This document shows positions 7,803-16,530 of a DNA stretch of 64,000 nt, piece after piece; within the stretch, counting starts at the first letter, position 1; each line of letters starts with the position of its first letter. The position numbers and the translations under genes are program-made. The stretch is from Arenibacter antarcticus (GTDB lineage Bacteria > Bacteroidota > Bacteroidia > Flavobacteriales > Flavobacteriaceae). The stretch lies in NCBI RefSeq assembly GCF_041320605.1, contig NZ_CP166679.1:1302001-1366000 (forward strand), written 5' to 3'. The notes beneath the pieces are model-generated. The model had not been told where the DNA came from. It was given only the letters and a program-made list of their open reading frames with translations, and did not search any database.

Positions 7803-9278
7803 ATGGAAAAAAAAATATCAATACTTCATATATCCGATTTACATAGAAGTAAGGGCTGTGAAGTTTCAAATATCGCTTTGCTAGCGTCATTGATAAAAGA
7901 TAGGGACAAATATACAGTTTCGGAAGATCCAAAAATTCAATCTCCAGACATAATAATTGTTAGTGGGGATATCATTAGGGGCTCAATCAAAGCTGATGGC
8001 TCAGAGGTTGAAGTTCAAAATCAATATGATGAAGCTATATCCTTTCTTACGGATTTAACTAAACATTTCCTTGGAGGTAATAAAAATCGAATAGTACTTA
8101 TTCCAGGGAATCATGATGTTGATTGGAAATTTTCAAAAGCCAGTATGGAATTGATTGATAATTCTAAAGTTTTTGATGACAAAAGTAATTTCAAATGGGA
8201 GTATTTAAATGAATCTTTGAAGCAAAACTCTAATATTAGATGGTCATGGAAAAACCTTTCATTCTATAAAATATCTGATGAAAATATATACAACAAGAGA
8301 CTAGAGGCATTTTCGGATTTTTATACTTCTTTCTATGAAGGCAAAAGAAACTATAGTATTGAGCCAAAAGAACAATATGATATTTTTGATTTTCCTGAAT
8401 TCAACCTTACTGTTACTGCTTTTAATAGTTGTTATGAAAATGACCATTTAAGGTTTTCAGGAGATATACACCCAGAGTGTATAGCCAATGTGAATTTAAA
8501 ACTGCGTCAACTTAAAAAAAAAGGAAGATTAGTTTTATCGACTTGGCATCATAATACTAAAGGTTCTCCATACGAATCAAACTATATGGCCAATAGTAAT
8601 CTTAAAAATTTCATCGAATCAGGTATCTCTATTGGGTTTCATGGTCATCAACATAAAACGGAACTTATCCATGAATATAATGATGTAATCGAACAAAAAA
8701 AAATAATTGTATTTAGTGCTGGAACACTATGTGGAGGCCCAAATGAATTACCAGTAGGTAATAATCGTCAGTATAACTTAATTGAAATTGAAAACATTGA
8801 TGACAACCCCAAAATATATGTGACTTTACACGTGAGAGAGAAAACAGATTCTTCTCATTTTAATAATCCAATATGGACAGAGGGTAGAATTGATTCAAAA
8901 AATATCAGCCACTACTCCTTTGAAATTGAAAAACCAGAAGCGCCAGACATTAGTGGAACCTTAATCGAAATTGAGAGACTAATGAATGATAAAAATTATT
9001 CAGACGCTAAATTGGCTCTTTTAAATCTTGACTTGAAAGATATTTTCGTTAGGAAATTTTTAATTGAGTGCATTTTGCAAACAGAAGATTTCGAATTAGC
9101 TATTCAAGTCTTTACCGACCCACAAACAGCAGAAGAAGCAATTACAGTATTGAATGCTTCAATTCAATTAGGTAATAAAATGCAAATGAAAGAAGTGTCA
9201 AATAAAATAAAAAATCATGCATTTACCGACAAAGGAATAATGGAATTAAATAAAAAAATTGATGCAATTACAGGATGA
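7803..9278 (+). CDS. Calcineurin-like metallophosphoesterase, candidate defence protein
   Basis: A 491-residue protein with a full set of metallophosphoesterase motifs: D12 and H14 in ISDLH, D56 in VSGDI, GNHD at 102-105, histidines at 249-250 and GFHGHQH at 278-284. It should hydrolyse phosphodiester or phosphomonoester bonds using two metal ions. The substrate is unknown. Residues about 380-491 form a helical, TPR-like tail. The stop overlaps the ATG of an HSP90-like ATPase gene (ATGA), and both sit inside one pair of terminal inverted repeats, so they form a two-gene unit. Neighbouring genes suggest antiphage defence. I do not recall a named system with this pair. Confidence 0.85.
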   Translation: MEKKISILHISDLHRSKGCEVSNIALLASLIKDRDKYTVSEDPKIQSPDIIIVSGDIIRGSIKADGSEVEVQNQYDEAISFLTDLTKHFLGGNKNRIVLIPGNHDVDWKFSKASMELIDNSKVFDDKSNFKWEYLNESLKQNSNIRWSWKNLSFYKISDENIYNKRLEAFSDFYTSFYEGKRNYSIEPKEQYDIFDFPEFNLTVTAFNSCYENDHLRFSGDIHPECIANVNLKLRQLKKKGRLVLSTWHHNTKGSPYESNYMANSNLKNFIESGISIGFHGHQHKTELIHEYNDVIEQKKIIVFSAGTLCGGPNELPVGNNRQYNLIEIENIDDNPKIYVTLHVREKTDSSHFNNPIWTEGRIDSKNISHYSFEIEKPEAPDISGTLIEIERLMNDKNYSDAKLALLNLDLKDIFVRKFLIECILQTEDFELAIQVFTDPQTAEEAITVLNASIQLGNKMQMKEVSNKIKNHAFTDKGIMELNKKIDAITG

Positions 9279-11599
9279 GCAATACTAACAAATTATCGTT
9301 TCAAATCGAAGTTAAAAGAGTTTTAGAAATTCTTTCTAATGACATTTATGACTCACCATATGCACTGCTCCGTGAGAATATTCAAAATGGTTATGATGCG
9401 ATATTGATGAGGATGCAATTAGATGGTAAAGAATCATTTTTACCAAAAATAATTGTAACCATAGACTCCAAATATATTACAATTGAAGACAACGGAATTG
9501 GAATGAATAAGGATGTCGTTAGCAACAATTTTTGGAAAGCAGGATCTAGTGGAAAAAATAATGAAATAGCACAAAAAGCTGGGGTTGTTGGAACTTTTGG
9601 AATTGGTGCAATGGCAAATTTTGGTGTTTGTAAATCAATAAAAGTAATTACTCATTATGCCCAAGGCAATGAAACAATAGAAACCTTTGCCAATAGAGAA
9701 TCGCTTTCAATAACTGAAGAATGTATAGAAATAAAAACATATGAAGAAAAAAGAGAAGCAGGAACTAAAGTAATTGCTGAACTTGATGATAATCTTAACT
9801 TAACTGTACAAGGAGCAATAAATTATCTTAATCCTTATATAAAACATTTAAATATTGCTGTAATTATTAATGGTTCAATTGTTAGTCAAATTAAATACAT
9901 TAATATCTTTGAAGTAAAACCAGAAAATCTTTACAAAACAGAAACTTACAATGTTACAACTCCAAACAATTCAAGTTTCACACTTCAATTAAATTATACA
10001 AATCAAAACTTAATAAAAATTTATTGCACTAACATCGTTAGGAATTCTCAAAAAATTAATGGAAATATAGTGCTTTCTCAAGGTGGTGGTGGGATTTACG
10101 GATTAAGAAATTATTTTGGATTAGCACCAATTCCTGTTTCAGGTTTTTTTAATTTAGGTGGAGTTGTAAACCTATCAATACTTCACCCTACTGCCGGAAG
10201 AGAAGCATTGAGTCGGGAAAGTATTGAATTAGTTTCTCAAATCATCAACACAATTGAAACGAAAATTGCTGAATCCATTTCTAATTTAGAAATTGCAGAC
10301 TTGAATTCAGGTTTTTTGAATTATGTATCATCTAACAGGAGATTTGAACTCGCTAAAAATTTAAAAATAGTAGTTCAACCAAATGATGAAAGATGGAGTT
10401 TGAGTGAAATTCAACCAATTATTGATGGGAAAAAAGTTAATTACTATTCAGGTAGGGACCAAAAGACAATTCAACAGTTTGGAAATGAGAACACTCATTT
10501 ACTTACTTTAAGTCAAGACAATCCAAGGAGAAGAATTCAATTAGAATATATCAAAAGAAAAGGCATATCAGAAATTCCCGATAAAGCTACCATACTAAAA
10601 GAATTTAGTGTCAAAGAGCTTTCTTTCTCTGAAGTTAGTTTACTAATTAGAATAACAAATATTTTAAATGAAGATTATTTAATTTCAGATTCCAAAATTA
10701 TAATTGGGGAAATCAGTCATCAAGTTCCGAGTTTAGTTGAATATAAAAATAATCAAGTATTTGTCTACATATCAAGAGAATCAAGTGCAGTTCAACAAGT
10801 ACTACAAATTTATTCAACTGATTGGCCATTATTCACAAGTTTTGTTAAAGATTTTGTAAGAAACCATTTGTATCAAAAGTTTGCTGCATATGTACCTTCC
10901 TCTACTAGACAAGGAGCAGATGCATTACATAAAATTCTTATGAGAAATAGAGAATTATATAAATACGAATATTCGGATTTGGGTGCATTGGAATCCCTTA
11001 TGTCAGAATATGTTTCAGGTGATATTGATTTCCCAGAGGTTTTGAAGAAATCAACAACAATAATTAGGACGCATTCTCAATTTGTAAGACAAAATCAGGT
11101 CGGAACTGTCGAGCAGGAAATACCCAGTATTATTGAAAACAACGCAGCAGACAAAATTGCTTTTGATGAATATAGTGCAGTTCCATCAATAATTAGAAGA
11201 GAAACAAAAACAGATAAGAAGATTTTAAAAACAGACAAACAATATCCTCATTTGAATAATTTCTCATTGTTTCTTAGCCTTTCCGATAAGATTTTTAAAA
11301 GTCAATTAGAGTTCTTCTTAGAACCACATACAACTAAAGTAATTTGGAGTATGCACAAAGTCGTTTATATATTCACTCATGCTTCCAATAATCTTTCTCT
11401 TTATTATGATATTGAACTAAAAGAAAAGCTTTCTGACGAATCAACAGGAGGAAAAGCTATTCCAACTACGACTATTATAACTGAAAACAGAATATTCGTT
11501 CCTATAATAACAGACCTTACTAATTATTTTGATATTCATGAAGGCAGAAAGGAGTTTTATGTTAGGTATGATATTATTACGGATTTCAATAAATCATAG
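9275..11599 (+). CDS. HSP90-like GHKL ATPase paired with metallophosphoesterase
   Basis: A 774-residue protein with an N-terminal HATPase (GHKL) domain. The N box is LLRENIQNGYDA (E34, N38), the G1 box EDNGIGM (D72-G76), and the G2 box GTFGIGAMANFG (106-117). Middle regions are HSP90-like in spacing, but the rest (about 330-774) is not recognisable to me. It lacks an obvious nuclease or membrane segment. The four-base overlap with the phosphoesterase gene implies a fixed stoichiometry or complex. A plausible reading is an ATP-driven sensor that controls the phosphoesterase effector. This is inference from gene order and the defence setting. Confidence 0.82.
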   Translation: MSNTNKLSFQIEVKRVLEILSNDIYDSPYALLRENIQNGYDAILMRMQLDGKESFLPKIIVTIDSKYITIEDNGIGMNKDVVSNNFWKAGSSGKNNEIAQKAGVVGTFGIGAMANFGVCKSIKVITHYAQGNETIETFANRESLSITEECIEIKTYEEKREAGTKVIAELDDNLNLTVQGAINYLNPYIKHLNIAVIINGSIVSQIKYINIFEVKPENLYKTETYNVTTPNNSSFTLQLNYTNQNLIKIYCTNIVRNSQKINGNIVLSQGGGGIYGLRNYFGLAPIPVSGFFNLGGVVNLSILHPTAGREALSRESIELVSQIINTIETKIAESISNLEIADLNSGFLNYVSSNRRFELAKNLKIVVQPNDERWSLSEIQPIIDGKKVNYYSGRDQKTIQQFGNENTHLLTLSQDNPRRRIQLEYIKRKGISEIPDKATILKEFSVKELSFSEVSLLIRITNILNEDYLISDSKIIIGEISHQVPSLVEYKNNQVFVYISRESSAVQQVLQIYSTDWPLFTSFVKDFVRNHLYQKFAAYVPSSTRQGADALHKILMRNRELYKYEYSDLGALESLMSEYVSGDIDFPEVLKKSTTIIRTHSQFVRQNQVGTVEQEIPSIIENNAADKIAFDEYSAVPSIIRRETKTDKKILKTDKQYPHLNNFSLFLSLSDKIFKSQLEFFLEPHTTKVIWSMHKVVYIFTHASNNLSLYYDIELKEKLSDESTGGKAIPTTTIITENRIFVPIITDLTNYFDIHEGRKEFYVRYDIITDFNKS

Positions 11600-11608
11600 A
11601 ACTGAAAA

Positions 11609-11669
11609 GACAAGCAGCTAACATCAATATCCTATAAAAAGCACTAGTCCATCCCGATAATTATCGGGA
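11609..11669 (+). repeat. 3' terminal repeat of phosphoesterase/HSP90 cassette plus perfect palindrome
   Basis: GACAAGCAGCTAAC (11609-11622) pairs with 7739-7752. Thirty bases later comes a perfect 18-base palindrome, TCCCGATAATTATCGGGA (11652-11669). It resembles a short palindrome widely dispersed in flavobacterial genomes. It may serve as the terminator of the operon, though no T-run follows directly. Confidence 0.6.
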
Positions 11670-11775
11670 CATTAAAGTAAATATTTTATTTATTAATAAT
11701 CCATGATATGATTTTGGGGTGTTAATTTTGTAGCCTACACATATAATTACTAATTAAATAATAACAAGCTCGTTG

Positions 11776-13137
11776 TTAAGACAAACTTAAAGATTTAAGA
11801 ATAGCCCGCACCAACTTATCTTTTGTAAATTCAAAATCCAAAGCCAATGATGCCTTACAATCATATGATTCCTTAAATAAATCAAAATTGATTATAGGTA
11901 ACTGAAACGATTTAACATGGATTAATTGATCCACTGCTAATTCATCAATTATTGATAGTTCTGAATTTTCGGATTCTTCTTTATTAACTGTATTTGGATA
12001 ATACAATATAATTTCATTAGCCTTAAACCTTACCGCATAGGCTAGCATTTGGTACAAATCATTTTGAGAAATGCCTTTTTTTTGGTCAGAGTCGTCAGAG
12101 TAAGCAATTTTGTATTTGGTATCAGCAATAAGACTTCTATTACCGAAGGTCAGGTGCAAATCTGGTCTTAATTTAAAATTCTTTTCTTCATCTAAATAAT
12201 TAATACCTATTTGAGATTGTGCTTTTATTTCATCTATTTCTCTATCCATAAAACCAAAAATAAAATCTTCAAACACATATTCCATTGGCAATAGAAACGC
12301 AAAAATTTTTAAGGAATTTTTATAATTAAAAGACACACTATTATCTAAAAACAACACGCAATAATCGCGAATGGTTTCAAAGTTTGAAAACATCGGATTA
12401 AATGACATTCGCTTCATTTTATCTACTGATACATTAACATCCTCAACTTCATCTAGAATAAACAAAATATCGTTTAAAAAACGTCTGCTTTGGTTTTCTT
12501 TAGTAGCAGACAACAATAGTTTAGACACAAACTTTAAGCATCTATTAAACTCATTGTCCATTTCAAAAGCATCAAATTCGCAACTAATTTTATGGTGTCT
12601 TCCTCGTGCTAAATTATTATTGTTATAGGTATTAAAATCTACGCGGCCTTTTACAAAGTTTAATTCCCTATTTACTTCAGTATACCTTTGATAAATGGAA
12701 GAATTAATAAGTTCTCGTGTGTATTTACTAAACAGATATATTAATATCTCAAAAAAATCTGCTTTTTCACTATTCAATCCCGAAAGATAATTTGGAAATT
12801 TAAGTCTTCTACAATAGCTTAACCACCATAATACATGCCTATTTATAGCCTTTACATCATTAGTAGTCGTTTCGCCTTCTTTAAAGAATATTTTTGGAAG
12901 TAAATTGATAGTTTCACCTTCAAAATGAATAACTCCAACATACTTATTAGACTTTAATGTCTTCGTTTTATGCAGAAATTGAATAAAGCGTTGTTGTTCT
13001 ACTCTATTTTCTTCGTCATTAAAGTAATAACTGGATTTTTCTCTTTTTGCCCAAATACTATCAAGAAATATTTCTAAAACATCAAAATGTTTTTCCTTGA
13101 ACTCCTCACTATTTTTATATTCAAAAAGGTTAATCAT
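11776..13137 (-). CDS. mcrC: McrC subunit of McrBC restriction system
   Basis: A 453-residue McrC-type protein, the nuclease partner of the McrB GTPase in modification-dependent restriction. The N-terminal half has the conserved GVIHFEGETINLLPKIFF-type segment and the ARGRHHKISCEFDAF region typical of the family. The C-terminal PD-(D/E)XK site is visible as KLRPDLHLTF followed by LIADTKYKI. The ATG lies inside the end of mcrB (eight-base overlap), so translation is coupled. It is the last gene of the long minus-strand defence operon. A small hairpin (TAACAA/TTGTTA at 11762-11778) covers the stop codon. Confidence 0.9.
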   Translation of the reverse strand: MINLFEYKNSEEFKEKHFDVLEIFLDSIWAKREKSSYYFNDEENRVEQQRFIQFLHKTKTLKSNKYVGVIHFEGETINLLPKIFFKEGETTTNDVKAINRHVLWWLSYCRRLKFPNYLSGLNSEKADFFEILIYLFSKYTRELINSSIYQRYTEVNRELNFVKGRVDFNTYNNNNLARGRHHKISCEFDAFEMDNEFNRCLKFVSKLLLSATKENQSRRFLNDILFILDEVEDVNVSVDKMKRMSFNPMFSNFETIRDYCVLFLDNSVSFNYKNSLKIFAFLLPMEYVFEDFIFGFMDREIDEIKAQSQIGINYLDEEKNFKLRPDLHLTFGNRSLIADTKYKIAYSDDSDQKKGISQNDLYQMLAYAVRFKANEIILYYPNTVNKEESENSELSIIDELAVDQLIHVKSFQLPIINFDLFKESYDCKASLALDFEFTKDKLVRAILKSLSLS

Positions 13138-14852
13138 TTGGTAGTATTTCTAAAGGCCAATTGTCAACCTTAAAGCCATCATCCTTTAAAGCTCCTATCA
13201 TTATTTTCTTAACTTCATCTTCATCATTCATATAATATTCCAACATTAATGGAATAACTTTATTATTGATGGTGATTTCAAAATCGAAAGTTTCATTTTC
13301 ATCGCACATAAAATAAGAATGTCCAATAGTAAAATCGTATCCCTTACCCGAATCGACAATTAGCCTATTTAATTTTTCTAAAAATTCAGCTTTGTGGATT
13401 TTTTTTGTCTGGTATTTCATATTTGGGATACATTGCTTTAAACTCAAAACGACGTCGTAAGGCAATATCTAAAAGTGCAATAGATTTATCTGCAGTATTC
13501 ATAGTACCAATAATATACAAGTTGGACGGTACAATAAATGGTTCACCAGATGGTAAGGTTGCAGTAATTGGTAATTTCCCATGAGACCGTTTATCTTTTT
13601 CAATAAGTGTTATAAGCTCTCCAAAAACTCTAGAAATGTTTGCCCTATTTATTTCATCTATTATTATGACATAATTTTGCTTTTCAACAGGCAGTACGTC
13701 TCTTTTTCCTTTTTCTAATAGGAGCTTCAAAATAGGATTGTAATATGGTTGCAAGCCTCCTAGTATAATATCATTAACACCTTTGTCATACATTTTTCTT
13801 AATGTATTGATACTAAGAGTATGCTTAGAATCACCCTGATTCTTTCTAAATTCTATAGATTTCTCTCCAACCTGCGTAATGTAAAATGAGGTTTGCTTCA
13901 TTTTTATTTCAAGCTCCTCTACCTTTCCATCGTTTAAAGGTTTTATTAATTCATAAAATACCTTGTCAAATTCTTTTTTTGCAGATTCAGGATTTTCAGA
14001 ATCTTGCAAGTTTTTAAGTGCTCTATCGGCTATTTTTTTAAATACACCGTCACTCTTAAAAAAAGATAACTCACCACTTGCTTCTGTATCCGGACGTAAA
14101 CCTTGAATAAAATCTTCGTAACTATAGTTTTGATGAAAGGTTATAAACTCAATACGTCCGCCTAAATGATTATTAAAAACTTTTTGAGCATCATCATAAT
14201 TAATGTATTCGTCTTGTGTGATTATTTTAGCAGCTTCTAAAATGGTATTATAAGTTTTTCCAGTTCCTGGTGGGCCGTAAAAAATTTGGTTTAAAGATAT
14301 TTTTGGCATGTTATTATTTTTTGAATAGGATTTTTTTCTAATTCTGTATTCATTAATTCTCTTTATTACCTGCTCAAATTTCTTATCTGAAACAAGAACC
14401 GATTTCTTGCCACTAATTCTAAATTTATTCAAAATCAGTTCATAATTATTATCCAAAAAAGAGTAGATATCGGAAAAGTCACTATCACTTATATTCCCAA
14501 TTTTGACATGATATTTCGTTTCTCCTACAGATTTAACTCCTTTGAAACTTTTCGCCAATGCTTTATAGCACGCGATGAGTTCTTTGTCTTTTTCTTCATT
14601 AAATACAATCTCCAAATGGCAGGAGTAGCCATTTTGAATTGGAATTATGGTAATACCTACACTTCTTGTTCTATTGCTCCCACCACTAGCATTGATAAGA
14701 CCAACAAAAGCGTAGCTATCATTACCCTGAAACCAATGGCCGCTCTCGAAACGTTTTCCGGTACCGCTTCGTTGACGGGTAAGGAAATTAAAATTAGGAT
14801 GAGTTTCCCTATACTGAAGTAGTTTCTGCAAAATTGTTTCGTGGAATGTCAT
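13130..14852 (-). pseudogene. mcrB: McrB GTPase, frameshifted at an A8 run
   Basis: An AAA+ GTPase that recognises modified DNA and drives McrC. Residues 1 to about 165 are an N-terminal recognition domain (MrcB-like, FVGLINASGGSNRT). The motor domain has Walker A GPPGTGKT near 190, Walker B YVIIIDEINRANI and the sensor GTMNTADKSIALLDIALRRRFEF. The frame then stops early (KKNPQS). The usual McrB C-terminus (KAEFLEKLN, IGHSYFM) continues in another frame at 13130-13465. The break is at eight A on the coding strand (13399-13406). With seven A the frames join as IPDKKIHKAEF. Ribosomal or transcriptional slippage, a real mutation or a sequencing error are all possible. Everything needed for an intact protein is otherwise present. 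Confidence 0.85.
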
Positions 14853-14891
14853 CTCTAATGTGATTTTAAAATTTTCAAATATAATTTATGA

Positions 14892-15509
14892 TTAATGCCT
14901 GCCACAGTGGGGTTTAAAATGCCTAGCGACTGCTTTTTCAATAAGTTTTAAATAGTCATCCCCCAAATTGCTAAACTGAAATACTTTTAAGGTAATATTT
15001 ATATCCAGACCACTTGCATAACTACATAATTGTAATCCCTGGGTAGCATTCGTACCATAATAACCTAAATGTTGATTTATACGACCAGCAATGTTAGAGT
15101 GTTTCTGTTTTGTATATTCACCCTTGCCAGTCCGAACACCTACATAGATTACATTACTTTGGGAACCTTCATAGTTTTTTAAAGCTTTTGCCGGAACAGT
15201 TCTATACCCTACCTCTTTTTTATTCTCCCTATACGTATTTAGCAAACCAATAAGCGTATCCCTTTGTTTCTTATCCTCAATTTCAAACCAATAAAGACAA
15301 TGGTTTTTCATTCCATCTAACTTTTCAAATAAGTCGACAAATGATTCTCTTTCGTAGGCTTCATTAACACCTTTGTTATACTTTTCTAAGTTTTTAGTGT
15401 TAAAGGTAAATGTAAAACCAAAGGGATGATTTATGGACTCATCCGTGACCAACTCTACAATCTGACTAATATGATCATTAAAAGTATTTGTTAAGTTTTT
15501 TAAATCCAT
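14892..15509 (-). CDS. GIY-YIG-like nuclease domain protein in defence operon
   Basis: A 205-residue protein whose C-terminal half looks like a GIY-YIG nuclease fold: NVIYVGVRTGKG near 120, then SNIAGRINQHLGYYG, and an acidic residue in LIEKAVARHFKPHCGRH at the end. The N-terminal 110 residues are not recognised. It sits 82 bases downstream of the HNH gene and 39 bases upstream of mcrB on the same strand, so it could belong to either system or act alone. The fold call is from motif spacing only. Confidence 0.6.
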   Translation of the reverse strand: MDLKNLTNTFNDHISQIVELVTDESINHPFGFTFTFNTKNLEKYNKGVNEAYERESFVDLFEKLDGMKNHCLYWFEIEDKKQRDTLIGLLNTYRENKKEVGYRTVPAKALKNYEGSQSNVIYVGVRTGKGEYTKQKHSNIAGRINQHLGYYGTNATQGLQLCSYASGLDINITLKVFQFSNLGDDYLKLIEKAVARHFKPHCGRH

Positions 15510-15591
15510 AACTGTAAACTATCTTGAATTTCCTGTTTAGTATAAAATACTTTAAGCCTTTAAAAACATGACCAAATTAAAACAGCTTATT

Positions 15592-16530
15592 TTAAGTTAT
15601 TATATTTAATTCTTTAAGTAAATCTTTCTTAAGCTTACTAAAGGGCCTTTGATTGAAATTATCTTCAATAAAATGAACGCCAAAAACAATTCTATACACT
15701 TCTTCATATGAAAGTCCAAGTTTTTTATAGGTTGAAAAAAGCTCCATGAAGTATCGTTGCGAAAACTTATATCTAATATCGAATAAATCCTTAAGTTCTT
15801 CTGAATGACCCGACATTACAGCTGATAATTTAAATATATCAGAAGTTTTCTTGATTTTAACACCATCAATTAAACTTAATGCTTTAATATCTATTTCAAC
15901 TTCTAAATTTGATTTTTGCCCAAGAATAGATGAAACATTATGAGGAATAAACTTATAACTATATTGATTAATATAATTGTCAATATATGGGTGCATATAA
16001 CCACTTAATGTGAATTCCTTTTTTCCTTTTAAGGAAGAGTTACAAATAGTACAACTAGGTATTAAGTTGTAAATTGACAATGCTAGTAAAGGGTTTTTAG
16101 CTTTATCAAAAAAATGGTCAAATTGAGGACGTGTTACTTTTTCATCTCTCTTTGTACCTTTTACAACTGTAATTGTGTACATACGATTGCAATATAAACA
16201 AGTACGCACATCAAGATTATTTGCTAAATCATATGCATCATAGAGCCTAACACTTTTGCTGCCAAATTTCTCATAATTAAAAATTGCCCTAATTTTTCCC
16301 AATACAATTTTACTTTCGGAATAAGATTTAAGCCTTTTAAATCTGGTATTCAATTTTTGAATGACATCAGGAGTTCCTGTAATTATTTCATATAAGTTAT
16401 CATTTATATATGTTTTCAACTCCCGGTTAATTGTGGAAGTACTCAAACTTTCTATTAAGTAATCCTTATTTAAACAATTAATATGAGTAGAAATTACTTT
16501 AGGTCTAGATGCTAAATCAAAGTGAATCAT
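15592..16530 (-). CDS. HNH endonuclease, PtuB-like partner of AAA ATPase
   Basis: A 312-residue HNH nuclease. C111 and C114 (CLYC) and C160 and C163 (CTICN) form a zinc-stabilised site around FDHFF (D138, H139) and N155. The gene overlaps the preceding AAA ATPase gene by 14 bases. An ATPase followed by an HNH nuclease is the layout of Septu (PtuA-PtuB), where the ATPase complex controls nuclease activity on phage infection. The Septu link is inferred from domains and order, because sequence identity could not be checked. Confidence 0.8.
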   Translation of the reverse strand: MIHFDLASRPKVISTHINCLNKDYLIESLSTSTINRELKTYINDNLYEIITGTPDVIQKLNTRFKRLKSYSESKIVLGKIRAIFNYEKFGSKSVRLYDAYDLANNLDVRTCLYCNRMYTITVVKGTKRDEKVTRPQFDHFFDKAKNPLLALSIYNLIPSCTICNSSLKGKKEFTLSGYMHPYIDNYINQYSYKFIPHNVSSILGQKSNLEVEIDIKALSLIDGVKIKKTSDIFKLSAVMSGHSEELKDLFDIRYKFSQRYFMELFSTYKKLGLSYEEVYRIVFGVHFIEDNFNQRPFSKLKKDLLKELNIIT

